64,000 bases of DNA from Cordia subcordata (lineage: Eukaryota; Streptophyta; Magnoliopsida; Boraginales; Cordiaceae), in assembly GCA_028554755.1 (NCBI GenBank), contig JAPTOF010000017.1, positions 11,679,501 to 11,743,500 of the forward strand. The letters are read 5' to 3'. The translations under genes were made by a program, and so were the position numbers. The first letter of the stretch is position 1. Each line of letters opens with the position of its first letter. This document shows, piece after piece, positions 47,391-60,400 of this stretch. Under the pieces are notes generated by a model. That model saw only the letters and a list, made by a program, of their open reading frames with translations. It searched no databases and was not told the DNA's origin.

Positions 47391-48643
47391 AAGGAAAAAA
47401 AAGAACAGAAAAAGAATAAAAAAAAAAGAAAGAAAATAAAACAAGTTTCTTGCCTGACTTGCATCTAAGTCCACGTGTGTGCATGTGTGGTCAGCATAAC
47501 TTACAGCTGTCATCTACTTAGGGTAGTATAAGCAAATAACAAGACTTCAGGGGGGCTAAAAGGCAATAAAAACAGGTTTACTTGAATCAGATTAACGTTG
47601 GCTCAAACCCATTCCCTTTCTCCTCCTTCTGTCCGAAAAATTTGCCCAAATCTCTCTCTCTGTTTTGTCTTTCTTTTCGCTGCTGCTGCTGAAATTTAAG
47701 GCCAAGAAATTGGTCTTTCTTTTAGGCATAACAATCAAGTAAGTGGGTTTACTTAATTAACGGCTTTCCCTTAATTTCTTCATAGATTCTTACATGCGAG
47801 TATTTAGGTATATAGGGCTGCATATGTGACTGGAAATGTGTAAGAGAAATCACTAATATATAACGATGCACTTGAGCATGGCATAAGATATGATGCTGAA
47901 GTTTATGTGTATATATTTTTAATGCTTATAACCTTGGTTATTCAGCTGTATCTTTAAGGGGGAACAATTAACTTACTATGTGGATGAGTTGGTATGTTAC
48001 AGTTTATGCTTATGTGTACAAGGCTGTGCATGCGGTTTTGAATTACTAAATTGAAGTAAATAAGTTGAGCTTGGCATGTGTGTGTTGTATGTTGAGTTAG
48101 CAGGGAAGGAAAAAAATAATAATAATAAAAGAAAAAGGGAAAATCAAGGTGAAATTGTTTGCATAGAGTTAGCTTTGTGGAAATGGATGGAATTTAGCTT
48201 ACGATTGTTGATGGCATATAACTCTTACTTTATTTAGCAGTATAACTTTGCTAGTTAGTTCTCAGTGTTTTATGAATATAAAGATACATATAGTAGTTGT
48301 ATTATTTACTTGATCTTTGTCTATATACATAAGCATTAAGTCTGCATTTACCTTTCCATTTTTGACATGCTAGCTAATCAATCATCATTGTATAATGTTA
48401 GGCGGAAGTGGGGTGTGATTGAACATTGGAAAGAGGTAAGTTGGACTTCCATCTGTATTGCGGTGTCTCAATTTTTCCGTGTGGCTTGGGTCTTTTGCTC
48501 ATTCTTCGTCATTTTGTTTCGGGTTATCTGCGTGTACTTAGAATTCTGGGCCTACAGCTATTGTGTTTCTCATGTCCGTGGGAATTCTGTGATCTTGAAA
48601 TTATTCAGCGTGTTCCCTGTGATTGAGTGTGTTCCCTTAGAGC
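47391..48643. other. intergenic DNA left of the solo LTR
   Basis: Contains pyrimidine-rich patches (TCTCTCTCTG near 47653) and a CTGCTGCTG run. No gene was recognised. The frame at 48367-48648 gives a hydrophobic peptide with no family match. The stretch next to 48644 might be part of the same retroelement. Confidence 0.3.
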
Positions 48644-49375
48644 TGTGACACCCAACCGGCGGGTGAAATTGCCGTTATATATATCCGTGTTATTGTGTAC
48701 CCGTCAGTCGGAGATGGTTCACTGGACGGAGGTGTGATATGTGCCCTCGTCGGTGGGAGGTTCACCGTGAGAGGGAGAGGCGAATAAATGGCTATTTGCG
48801 GTGTAAGGGGAAATTAGTATTAATATCACGGTTCTGGGGAGGTCCCGTCTAATTGGACTCTGTGTTTCCGAGTATAACCTCTTGTCCCCGGCTCAATCTA
48901 TGCACTTGTTGTGAACCCTTGTTGCATCCTTTGTGTCTACCTTTGTGTTATATCAGTTTAGCATGCTTTTAGGATCGCCTTGAGTCTCATCCAGGGTGTC
49001 TACTTACTGAGCTTTGTTTCGCTCATTCTTTATTTATATTTTGCAGGGGGCGGTGCTCAGGATCATCAGGGAGAGAACCCACCTTAGCTGACTGGAGGCG
49101 TCAATAGCTGGATTTCTTTTTGTAGGATAAATCCAGTCTTTTGTCATAATGTATATAAATAGATACTTCGACTAGAAGTGAAGTAATGTAATTTTTGAAG
49201 GACGAGATGTAAACTGTATCTCTCGCCTTTGTAAATAACCGTTGATGGTGTATAGAGCTCTGATGTATTTTGGGCAGATTCAGGTGTCTTTGTTTAATGA
49301 AATCTTTACAGCCTTGTAGGCCTCCGCCTGTGGCGTGTTATGCCTCGCGTTAGGCTTAGATTTCGGGACGTGACA
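48644..49375 (+). mobile_element. probable solo LTR of a Gypsy-type retrotransposon
   Basis: A 732-base block begins TGTGACACCCAACC and ends GGGACGTGACA, so it has TG...CA ends with a short inverted terminal repeat. It is richer in G+C than its flanks. It contains an internal TACTTACTGAGC stretch typical of plant Gypsy LTRs and a poly(A)-signal-like TTTAATGAAATC near the end. No primer-binding site or pol follows. The 5-base flanks (AGAGC and TTAAG) do not match, so the insertion site has changed or one boundary is wrong. Confidence 0.6.
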
Positions 49376-49429
49376 TTAAGTCCCAACTCTATAGCTTTTT
49401 CCAAGCCTTCTGGTAGTGCTCGCACTTCT

Positions 49430-49519
49430 ACCATATGGTTAAAATTCTACTATGATTCAAAAGCCAAAAGTTCAACCATATGGTTAAAATTAGACTATGA
49501 TTCAAAAGCCAAAAGTTCA
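49430..49519 (+). repeat. 45-base tandem duplication
   Basis: Two adjacent 45-base units start with ACCATATGGTTAAAATT and end with AAGCCAAAAGTTCA. They differ at two adjacent bases (CT versus AG). The pair starts 55 bases after the solo LTR. Confidence 0.85.
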
Positions 49520-50541
49520 AGTTTTTTAAAAATATTATTTTTTAAGAAAAAATTAGACAATTTCTTTTTTAATACGTCAATCGGAATGGCCCTAAAATAA
49601 AAGCTCATGTATAGCTAGTGCCTTCAAAGAGAATCTTCGAGTAAGTCGTTGAATCTAGATAATATGCCAGATAAAGCAGGAGCTGTTGCATTAAAATTGA
49701 CATTTAATTTTACATCGTCCAGATATAACAAACGTTTTAGAGGATATCTTTGAATCTATAATTAGGTCAAGGAGATAGATAATGTTTGGTTCTCAATATA
49801 TAGTATAAAGAAAAAAAAAATTAACGCATACATATTTCTTTCATCCCGATAAATGGAAGATTATTGATTTTTTTAAGAACAAAAATACATAATAAAATGC
49901 ACATGTTTGTTCCAAAAAGACAAAAAGAAAATGGGGTTAGGTAATTAAAGGGGAGTTTAGAAAGCCTATAGGCTCATTTAAGTTGATTTTTTTTAAAAGT
50001 ATTTTTTGTAATTTTTAAAAAACTATTCTTTTGATAAGATAATAATTTTAAAATAAATCAATCAAAAGGGACTCTTAGTCTCTTTAAATGGACCTAATCG
50101 TTTCTCAAGTTCGAATCTTTCTGTCAGGAGAGTCTTGTAGACCAGTTTGTCGTTTATAAAATTATATAGATATCACCGATGAATTGCTGGTTGAGGTAAC
50201 AGAGGTCTTATCCCATAAAGAAGAAAATATAAGTTCAACTTTCAGAAAGTGCATTTATTGGAAAGATTTTTACTTTATCATTCCTTATTCCATAAAAATT
50301 AGTCTTAAATCTAACATGATTTAAGATACTTAGTCCAAGCGAAAAGAAAAGAAGATTACACTTAAATTTGACTTCAACAGACCAACAACCAAGCGTCAAA
50401 CAAGTTCCTAGTCATCACCCCCTGAGAGATCAAACAAACTGTCATTGTCCATTTTAGAAACCCCGTTGCGTCAAAGCCCAAAACCACATGTTTTTTCAAA
50501 CCTTGCACTATATTCTTAAAAACTTCGTTTGGAGGCAAAGC
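49520..50541. other. intergenic region before GAUT12
   Basis: AT-rich, without supported coding or RNA genes. A weak MITE-like pattern occurs around 49960-50090. The right part should hold the distal GAUT12 promoter. Confidence 0.35.
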
Positions 50542-50549
50542 TAAGCTGC

Positions 50550-50578
50550 ACCAAACTACACACCCTCTCTTTATATAA
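50550..50578 (+). promoter_or_regulatory. GAUT12 core promoter with a MYB46-type site
   Basis: A TATATAA box (50572-50578) lies about 315 bases before the ATG. ACCAAAC at 50550-50556 fits the secondary-wall MYB-responsive element ACC(A/T)A(A/C)(T/C) bound by MYB46/MYB83. IRX8/GAUT12 is a known target of that pathway in Arabidopsis. A 7-base match could be chance. Confidence 0.45.
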
Positions 50579-50891
50579 TTTCCTCTCTGCTCTTCTGTTT
50601 CTTTAACCCAACTTCAAAATCTTACAAGTCCCATGTCTCTTTCCTTAAAACAAACCCTCCCGAAGATTTTGAATAAGTCACACTACAAAAGGACTTGGAT
50701 ATAATCATAACACATATCTGACCTTCATATTAAGCAAGTTTAGGTGACTGATAACAACATCAGAAAAAACACCACCAACAAAAACTTCTCTTTACAGCAT
50801 TTCTTCATCTTGGTCTTTGCAAGATTCATGCAGAAACCATAGCTTAAAAAAGAAGAGCGAATTTTATTTTATTTTTTGGTTTTGAATAATA

Positions 50892-53800
50892 ATGCAGCTT
50901 CATATATCACCGAGCTTGAGGCATGTCACTGTGTTGCCCTCGAAAGGTTTGAGAGAGTTGATCAAGGTGAAAGTTGGGGGGCCAAGAAGATTGTCTTATC
51001 GCATGGTGTTTTACTCGCTCTTGTTCTCCACTTTGCTGCTGCGTTTCGCGTTCGTGTTGACAGCAGTGGACACCATTGATGGAGAAAACAAGTGCTCGAC
51101 GATCGGTATGACGTTACCACTCCGGTGCCCTCCTCACTTAAATTCGCATTAACTGCATGTGTGCAACAGCATTAATGACGTGATTAATTATTATGCATGT
51201 ATTAAGTTAGCAGTTTAATTTCCATGGAATATTATTCTTTGGTTTTTCTCGGTTTCATTCGTGATCATTTTCCTTGCCTGTACTGATGAATGATGTCTTA
51301 ACTTGAGATTCATCGGCTGAAATATTGGAAAACAATGCATTCTTACTACAAGCATGCAACCCAAAGTTGATGTTTGATTATCCTGTAAAATCGTCTTTGT
51401 TTTTATTTCATAAGGAAAATAAAGTCAAGTACGCCAGATCTCTCGTTTGATCAGTAGCAAAAAAATGAATAAAGAAAAGCAAAAAGAAACAAATTCTATA
51501 GTTTCTTGCTCGAATTATATATATATATATTTAGTTATATAAAACTTTTGAAAATTCTATTTATGGGCTCTCTTAATTTTTATTTATCTTTTTTTTCTTT
51601 TACATAAATTGTTATCTTAATAATTTTCGTATATATTTTTCTATGTAGATATTAACTCAGTGATTAAATTTTTGTAATAAATAAGCAATTTTAATGAATG
51701 AATTTTAAACATCCTTAATTTATTTATTTTGTTGGTTAGGTACATAGAGTTTTTTTTTTTTTTTTTTTGGCAAGATGAATTTTAAAAATTCATAAATTTT
51801 AGATAACTTTTTTGTAGAGAATTTAGTTATTTAGGGAGTTTTTTCATATATTATTTATGTATTTATTTTGGCAAGAAACTTTGATAAAGGAGAGAAGAAC
51901 TTAATTTCATCAATTGAATCAGTAAATTTTTCTTTATATAATTTTATATTATTTTGCTAAATATAATTATTTTACACTTGTTTGTGTTTAAAAAATCTAA
52001 TACCACCAACCTTTATTATTATAATTATTGTTATATATAATACATTCTCTCTTACATTAAAAAAGAGAAGACTTGCTTTTTTAATTAGCATTATCTTAAC
52101 AATACTTTCATACACCTATATAGATTTCCGCCCCTCCAATAAAAGAATTCTGGTTATTCCCCTGGATGAATTTAAATAAAAATTAACTAAAATGTTTTTT
52201 TAATACTTTTTCTCTCGAATTAAATACTTTGGAGTACATTTACAATGATTTGGGTGACAACAAAATTAGTTTTAACCCACCTTAAATTTTCTTTTTTTCT
52301 TTTTCTTTTTTTTTTGGAGGCTAAGGCAATCACTTAACGACCTGTCTAGAAGAAGTTGATCTTCTTCTTTCTCCACTAAGATTAGAAGAGATTTTGGGAT
52401 TTCATCAAGGATCCAAACACATATAATGGGCCTGAAAGGCTGACTTGGAATTATTAAATGCTCATAATTGGTAAACATAAAAGATAAATTGATCGGGGAA
52501 TAAACCAAAGCTCTAATTTTGTAAGTCTAATGGTATATATCCATCTATTTTATCATTCAATTATCACTTGTGCCATGTATAAATACCTCTTAATAACTTT
52601 ACATGATATAGAAAGGTGAAGGGGTTAAAGCTATACACCATGAGAAAACCATCAAATAAATTTTCCAGACACCTGGAATGTGAATGTACCTCCATTGAAT
52701 TTCAGTGTTTGCCCCAGTCATTCCCTTTAAAATGATACAGATTCTTCCTATATGTTTGGTACCTTTACTGCTAAATTTTGATGACATACATTTAATTTTG
52801 ATTCGATGTAGGTTGCCTGAGGAAAAAATTAGGACCACGATTTCTGGGAAGAAGACAGGAACCAACTGTAATCTCCTAATCCAGATGTTCCTTTCAGACT
52901 CTTCACTCTCCTTTTTAACTTTTCTCGATTTCCTTAACGAACATTGTTATATATCACCTATGTTTAAGAAGAACGAAACATCACACGAGTGACAGTAATT
53001 AAGCATTGGTTACATAGGTTAAATTCCTGTCCTCATTTAATGTGCTTTCTGTAAGGTTCCGGAAGTGATATATCAAGTCCTGGAAGAACCTGTAGACCAA
53101 GATGAAGTTGAAGCAGGGCCTGGAATCCCTCAAACTTTAGAAGAATTTGTTGCTGAAATGAAAGAAAGCAGATCAGATGCCAAGACCTTTGCTTTCAGGC
53201 TTAAAGCTATGGTAGTATACTAAAAGACATGTAAATTTTAATGTTTATGTAGTTTCCATATCATCTGAAATAGCAGCATAATCTAGTATCAAAAAAGTGA
53301 AGTTACAGTGACATTTCATGTTCTCAAGGCAGAACGGAGCATATATACTGATCATCAATGTCTAACTCTCTCAGATTACGCTTCTCGAGCAAAGAACTAG
53401 AACTGCCAAAATCCAAGAATACTTGTACCGGCATGTGGCGTCAAGCAGCATCCCTAAACAGCTGCATTGCCTTGCTCTCAAACTAGCAAATGAGCACACC
53501 ACCAATTCCAATGCCCGTCTCCGGCTCCCATCGCCAGGATTTGTCCCGGCGCTAGTTGACAACTCCTTCTTCCACTTTGTTCTTGCCTCTGACAATGTTC
53601 TTGCAGCTTCTGTGGTTGCATCATCACTTGTTCAAAACTCATTGCAGCCGGAAAAGGTTGTCCTACACATAATAACAGATAGGAACACTTATTCACCGAT
53701 GCAGGCATGGTTCTCATTGCATCCTTTGGCACCAGCAATCATTGAGGTCAAAGCATTGCATCACTTTGAGTGGTTGACAAAGGGGAAGATCCCAGTGCTA

Positions 53801-54792
53801 GAAGCCATGGAGAAAGACCAGAAGGTTCGGTCACAGTTCAGGGGAGGGTCATCGGCCATTGTGGCAAATAATACTGAAAAGCCTTATGTCATTGCTGCAA
53901 AACTTCAAGCCCTCAGCCCCAAGTATAATTCTTTGATGAATCAAATAAGGATACATCTTCCAGAGGTACACCATAGGATTTTAATTTATTGCATCCGTTT
54001 TGCTTGTATTTCTTGAAACATTAGTCTAAAATTCATACTTTTCTTTTCTAACTGCAGTTATTTCCCAACCTAAACAAAATAGTCTTCCTAGATGACGACA
54101 TTGTAATTCAGACTGATCTTTCGCCTCTGTGGAACATCGACATGAATGGAAAAGTAAATGGAGCAGTTCAAACTTGCAAGGGAGGGGACAAGTTTGTGAT
54201 GTCAAAACGGTTAAAGAGTTATTTAAACTTTTCGCATCCACTGATAGCGAAGAACTTTGATCCTAATGAATGTGCGTGGGCCTATGGCATGAACATCTTT
54301 GATCTTGAAGCTTGGAGAAAGACAAATATAAGCCAGACATACTATCACTGGCTTGAGGAGGTAATCTCACAAACATTGATTTGAAAATTTGTATTTTAGG
54401 CAAATTTTGAAAAAGATGCAGACTTGCAAGCTTTTGCTAATCACTGAAGAATTAACTCACTTCTTGATGACTACTCCTTAACTTATCCTTTTCGTTTTCT
54501 GTTGCAGAATCTAAAATCAGATCTAAGTTTGTGGCAACTAGGAACATTACCTCCAGGATTAATTGCATTCCATGGTCACGTTCAAATTATTGATCCCTTC
54601 TGGCACATGTTGGGACTTGGGTACCAGGAAAACACAAGCATTGCAGATGCCAAGAGTGCCGGTGTCATCCACTACAATGGCCGAGCAAAGCCTTGGCTGG
54701 ATATAGCATTTCCAAAGCTCCGACCACTGTGGGCAAAATACGTCAACTTCTCGGATAAATTCATCAAAAGCTGTCATATACGAGCATCTTAG
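50892..54792 (+). CDS. GAUT12: galacturonosyltransferase 12 (IRX8), GT8 family
   Basis: A Golgi type II membrane glycosyltransferase needed for secondary-wall xylan, thought to make its reducing-end sequence. Exons are 50892-51105, 52812-52867, 53056-53211, 53375-53965, 54058-54360 and 54508-54792. All junctions are GT-AG with matching phases, giving 534 aa (Arabidopsis GAUT12 is 535). The N terminus MQLHISPSLRHVTV and C terminus CHIRAS are specific to GAUT12 rather than GAUT13/14. There is one membrane anchor (about 37-60). The GT8 catalytic core has FLDDDIV (DDD about 351-353) and HYNGRAKPW (about 495-503). The second exon is only 56 bases, found by its CLRKKLGPRFLGRR reading. It converges with the DUF1995 gene 450 bases downstream. 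Confidence 0.95.
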
Positions 54793-55240
54793 AGCAGGTT
54801 CACGGTGAAGACCTGCTGGCCAGTTTGCTCATAAATGAGAAAACAGAGAACAGGGACAGAGTTCTTCATATTTTGAGACCTACAGAACCGATTTGAGATG
54901 ATATACAAGCTCCAGGCTGCATTTTTATGACCTTTTCTTCCTTGATTCTGACTCATTCAATATATTGTCTTTTATCTTTTGAGACAACAGTTCAAATCAA
55001 TATATCTTGAAGAGCATAATATCATCATCTTATTGCCAGTGTCATTCGGGCATTTTAACTCTAAAATACAAGAACACAAATAAAATCATAACTGAAAGGG
55101 CAAAAGCAATACTAGATCATCACTATGCAATTGCAGAAAGTAACTTGTATCCAGACATTTTAACTAAAAATCATCAATTTTCTCCTCCAAGAGAATAATT
55201 CTATGAAAATGAGAAAATATCAATTTGTGTACCATTGCAC

Positions 55241-56263
55241 TCACTTTTTTCCGGTTACATTTGAAACCAATTCCTTCAAGAACTTTGCAGACTTCGTAAT
55301 TGGAGAATTGATAGCCATCAAGTTATACAATACAGTCTCAACTTCAGTGATGGACGGCCGAGATTTGAACCTTGAAACCACTTGCAGTTTACCTTCCTCT
55401 TCAACCAACACACTCCATCTTTCACCACTCAAAACTCCATCTCTAACAAACTTAAAAATCACCCCTTTTCTCTTTGTCAAAATCCCTCTAACCTCCAACC
55501 CCATAAATGAATACACAACATCAAATGAACCAACAAAATCACTCAGCTCATCAAAATTGCCCTCCTCTTCAAATGACCATTTTGGGTTAAAGATCACCAC
55601 TGGCTTCGGATACAAACTGTCAGTAATGGTTTTTATAACTTCCAGTGCTGAAGCCTCTGGTGCCAAAAACACTGCAACGTCAGCAGAGCTCAATATTGTT
55701 GAATCTTCATCAAAAACTGATGAAAGATCAATGTTATCAATAACAATGTTTGGAGAGGTGGACACAAAAGCCTCAAAAGCAGCTTGTCCCAGGCTTTGAC
55801 TAGTCCATAGGATAAGAATCTTGATCTTCGCACCTTTCTTTTTAATGGGTATGTCTGCAAAGACCTCAACAGCAAGTTGAGTAAGCGAAGATGGTGAATC
55901 ATCTACGACTGGAATCTCGACTCGAAATCTCGGCTGCTTCACTTTCTTGAGCTTACCAGAAGCAAGTTTGGGGTTGTTCAGAGGCTTCTCCAAGGAGGAT
56001 GAAAGGGAGGTCTTGGCTTGAAGGATTGCTTCTTCCTTGGTGGATGGAGGGGTTGGATTAGAAATGGAGCATTGTGGATAAAATGAGAGTTTTTGTGATT
56101 TATGCAGTGATATTGAGGTGAAGATAGGCAGATGAGATTGGTGATGTTGCATTTGTGCGTTAAGTGGGAAAGATTGATGAAGAATTCTTGTTTGGTCAAA
56201 ACTGTAGACATGGTTTGATGTTCTGATGGTTTGAAGATGAAATTTGAAGACAAGGGAAGCCAT
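55241..56263 (-). CDS. plastid-targeted DUF1995 protein (LPA3-related)
   Basis: A single-exon gene for 340 aa. The ATG at 56263 (MASLVFKFHLQ) opens a Ser/Thr/His-rich, acid-poor N terminus of about 65 residues that looks like a chloroplast transit peptide. The rest is a DUF1995 domain with AVEVFADIPIKKKGAKIKIL, then VAVFLAPEAS, PVVIFNPKWS and FDVVYSFMGLEVRGILTKR. Arabidopsis LPA3, which helps assemble photosystem II, has this domain, but the family has several branches. This copy is best called LPA3-related without a firm function. An upstream in-frame TTG at 56302 is ignored because the ATG sits at the expected N terminus. It is convergent with GAUT12. Confidence 0.85.
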   Translation of the reverse strand: MASLVFKFHLQTIRTSNHVYSFDQTRILHQSFPLNAQMQHHQSHLPIFTSISLHKSQKLSFYPQCSISNPTPPSTKEEAILQAKTSLSSSLEKPLNNPKLASGKLKKVKQPRFRVEIPVVDDSPSSLTQLAVEVFADIPIKKKGAKIKILILWTSQSLGQAAFEAFVSTSPNIVIDNIDLSSVFDEDSTILSSADVAVFLAPEASALEVIKTITDSLYPKPVVIFNPKWSFEEEGNFDELSDFVGSFDVVYSFMGLEVRGILTKRKGVIFKFVRDGVLSGERWSVLVEEEGKLQVVSRFKSRPSITEVETVLYNLMAINSPITKSAKFLKELVSNVTGKK

Positions 56264-57471
56264 TATAATTATCTTGCAGCTGAAAAAGAAGACCTTTGTC
56301 AACAGTAAAAGGTAGGAGAGAGACTACACCAGAACAAGAAGTTGAAAGTCATGAGAACAGTTTACAAGAGATAAGGAAAGATTGCATGGAAAATTCACAG
56401 CCTCATGGAACTTCACAATTTAAAAATGTGTCACACCCATCTGGGACACCTAACCTGGGAAAATCCACAGTGACTTGGTTTTGATACTTTGGGGCTTGGG
56501 CTTTAGTAAACTATCCAAATTTTTATAATCTTGATAAATGTACTCTTAAGATTATAAATCACTGTAGCAATCCCTTTAAATTATTAATGCAACAGTTATT
56601 TAGAGAATATAACAAAAAAGAAGGAACATGACAGATGGTTGGAGAACATAGTAAGAAAGAAGGACTATCAAGGAGTAAGAAAGAAGGAAGATCAAAGAGT
56701 TCAATTTCAAGGGTGAAATTTGCTACCTAAGCTATTTAAGAATTCAAAATTAAATAGGAAATTAAAATTAAATAAAAATTAAAAATTAAATAAAAAACTA
56801 AAATTAAATAAGATTTAATTCTACCACTCCTTTTTATATCAAAATAAGTAATAAACAAATCCTAATATATCTAAGATACAATAACAAATCATAAATCCTA
56901 ACCAATTTTAATTACTAACTAAAATAATAAAATTCTGAGTTGCATCAATTATAATTGAATCTCCATTTACAATCTAATAACGTTTTGTTTTAACCTTTTA
57001 TCTAGAATCATAAATCGAAATGCAATCTGCGAATAGGAAATGCCCAGATTGAGTTGCAATATGCCAACAGAGAATGCCTGAAGTTGCTAGCTGGTGTTCA
57101 CTTGAAGAAGCTAACTTTTACGGCTGATATAATACAAAGACGGTCTTTACATCTATTCTTCTAGGATCTCTTCCCTTTCATCAAGTTAGGTAAATAAGCA
57201 CATTTTGGACTTCATTAATCAGAAACTACCTCGATGGGGGGAAAGGGCAGATAAAACCATACACAACAATGCCATGCAAATAGCATAAAAGACATTTACA
57301 TATCAAATCATCATCGAACCCTGAGGCTGGAAGTATCAGGAATCTTCCATTATCCACCAATTCAAGTAACATTGTTTGGCAAAACACTAGTACAGTCAAG
57401 ACCAATGACAAACTAAGTTAACAACTCTACCATGGTACAAGTCAAAGCCATCGCAGCGTTTGGTTGCCAAC
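56264..57471. other. DUF1995 promoter and ILR3-like 3'UTR region
   Basis: The left part should contain the promoter of the DUF1995 gene, and the right 200-300 bases the 3'UTR of the bHLH gene; both are on the minus strand. Near 56740-56830 there is an AAATTAAATAA-type low-complexity run. No other gene was seen. Confidence 0.4.
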
Positions 57472-60400
57472 TTAGGCAACTGGAGGGCGGAGCATATGAT
57501 CCTGTGATGTATCAACAGCCGCAGGAGGCATAAATTGCCACATTGCAACTCCAGGGTAACTAATGATGGGGACCAATTTGTTGCCTGCAGCTTGACCTTG
57601 CGCTGCAAACGCAGTAGGTATTGCAGGAGGCATAAAAGCAGGTTGTGCATTCATGGTCTTCAGTTGTTGTTCAAGCTTCTGTTTCTCAGCTTTCAGCCTC
57701 TGTTTCTCTTCACGGAGTTCATTCTTCTCGGCCTGTAAAGTTACAAGAAGCGTATATAAGATAATCCACAAGAGTGCAGGTCAACAGTGTCCAAGAAGAA
57801 TCATAAGATAGTAACACCAGATGATAGAATGGCAAGATTTGAGCCAGCAAGCCTAAAGAAATGTGTTGCTGGCCAATATTCTGGGGAAGGGAACCTCATA
57901 GAGGGGGTCACCAACATAGAAATAAGGAGGCAGCAGAGACAGGAAAAGTAAAATGGTGATGAAGTCTCACCTTCAGCTCCTTAATTTTCTCTTGTAGACC
58001 TGAATTTGAGTCCTTGAATTTCTGGGCTTCACTTTGTAGCTGAGTTACCATGCGAACAGCATCAACCAAAATAGCTGTCTTATCTGTTTTCGGAGGCCTT
58101 CCAGGCTCAAGGAGAGCACCCAATTCCATAAACCTTAAGAAAAAGCCAAGTTGATTATATTTCGGCTGGGACAGAGAAAGGGATAAAGAGGCAAGAGAAA
58201 CAGTCAAGCAGTCTGGGAGTGGGGTTGGAGATGTAAAGAGAGCAGAGAACGTGAGCATACTTGTCGTTCAGCCTATCCCTCCGCATTTTCTCCCTGCATG
58301 CTTTGGAACTTGATGGGGCAGAAGACTCAGTTCTTGCCCTGCAGGGACATTCAGAAGCACGAGAGACATAGAAGTTGGTGAGAAGGGTGCTAGCAAAGTT
58401 CTCGGACATAAATCTGCATCTAATAATCATATAGAAAAAAAAAATGCATAATCCACCTGAGGAATTAGAATCATTTAATAGATACAATAAGTTCCAGTAA
58501 AGAACACGTATAACTTCAAGAAGCTCAGCTCCTCTTCCTCTTTCTCCCCATCTACAATTTTGGCAGTGGTTAACATAATTATCCACTCAACCAGTTGCTA
58601 AGCAGCATACGAAAGAACCAGTAACCCCAAGCATTCATGAACATTAAGAATATTTTCGAGCCAAACACCAGTTGGACTTAGTAGCCGTCAAAGGTTTATT
58701 GGTGAGGTTTGAAGGGTCAGTCGAGTCACAGATGTCAGTAAAATATATTGAAGTGCATTTGTAAGATAAGTTTACTACATTTAAAGGTAAATTCACTCTG
58801 CAGGTTGGAGGGTTCAAAGAGCTGCTTACCTTTTCTTTGCGCTACTTTCTTTCACGCCTTCTGACTCGCCAAAAGAGCCATCAATATCTACACTAAAAGC
58901 AGAACAGACATGAAGGAGGTAAGGCAAAGAACACAGCGACAAGAATTGATAGCCCAAGTAGAAAAGAAGGAGGTAAGACAAAGAATAGAGCCACAAGATT
59001 TGCTAGCCCAAGTACAACAAGAGAAACACATGATACATTCAATTAGCCAAAAATAATCATAACAACTATATGGTTGAAGTAAAAAGCTTTTTTTATTGGT
59101 ACTATTCTTCAACAATGCAAGTGATCCAAGATCATGAATTAGTAATAAAACCTGGACAAACCTCCAACTGATAAACAATTTTAAATTAAGTGGCCATTTT
59201 ACCATTTTCCTAGAGCTTTCAAGCCTCCTCTGCAGCAAAAGGTGTCATTTTGGCAAATATTATTTTTGATAACTAAAATCAAAAACTCCAGTCTGCGGAT
59301 GTACTAAGTAGATAGACACATCTATTGCATCTCAAACTTGTTTCAAACCAATCTTGCTATGAGAAACATGCTGTCAAAGATTACCACCACACATGGCAGA
59401 AGAGACGGCAATGTGGAAAAGGAAATGCTAAAGCATTTTCTCTGAATACCATCCCGGTGTCTGTGTACCCAAAGTAGTCTATCGATGACATCATCCCATT
59501 GTGTAAAGCTACACAAATTCCATTGCCAATAAAATGAAATGAATTCCATTGAGCACACAAATTATTTTTAGGTGAACAGTGATAAACCTTGGCTCTTTCA
59601 TAAGCATTATGTCATCCTACATACCTATTTCCAATTCTAAACTTATATAGAATCTTAAACCTAATTACATTCAGTTACTGTCAAGCATAAATTCAAAACA
59701 ATAAGATTCACCAAATGAATCGCCATTTCAAGCAAATGGTCACATTTGAAGTCTTGATAATAGAGATTATCTTCATAAAGTTGCTGTTCTAAGTGCAAAA
59801 TGGAGAGGAAAAAAAAAAAAGAAAGGAAAGATACATAAATTTCATCCACCACTTTCTAAAACTCTAGAAGTCACAATGCATCACACTCCTGCACTACTTA
59901 TAGTTAGTACCCTACTCCATACAATCTGCTGTCTTATTGCATATTTTCAACTACCCTGCCACTCACAAGACACTGCCAAATCTAACTAGTTAAGAATACC
60001 CCAAAGTTGACATTTTCCCCATCAATTACTGTATACAGAAAATAATTTTTCTCAAAGCCTAATATTCATGCATATTGCCCCAAAACTTAATCTTTCATAA
60101 ATTAAACAAACTTACAAAAACAAATTACTCAACATATGCTCAAAATATCCAATTCAACAACCCCAAGTTCACCAATTCAACTACCATTCTAGGAAACACT
60201 ACTACTCATGCACTAAAATAAATATATAACTCCATCATAACACAGAATAATCTAGCAAAAATGCCCAAAACACCATAAAAGTTACAAACTTTAGACAAAA
60301 ACTAAGCTGAAAATCAAAGAATCTTTTTCCCCAGGAAAAAAAAAAAAATTAAACCCACCTTCTCACAATAAAAAAACGTTGACCCAAATAATGAGAATCA

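Noticed and set aside
55241..56302. Longer DUF1995 reading starting at TTG 56302
   Set aside because: The ATG at 56263 gives a normal transit peptide start; TTG initiation is not expected in plants.
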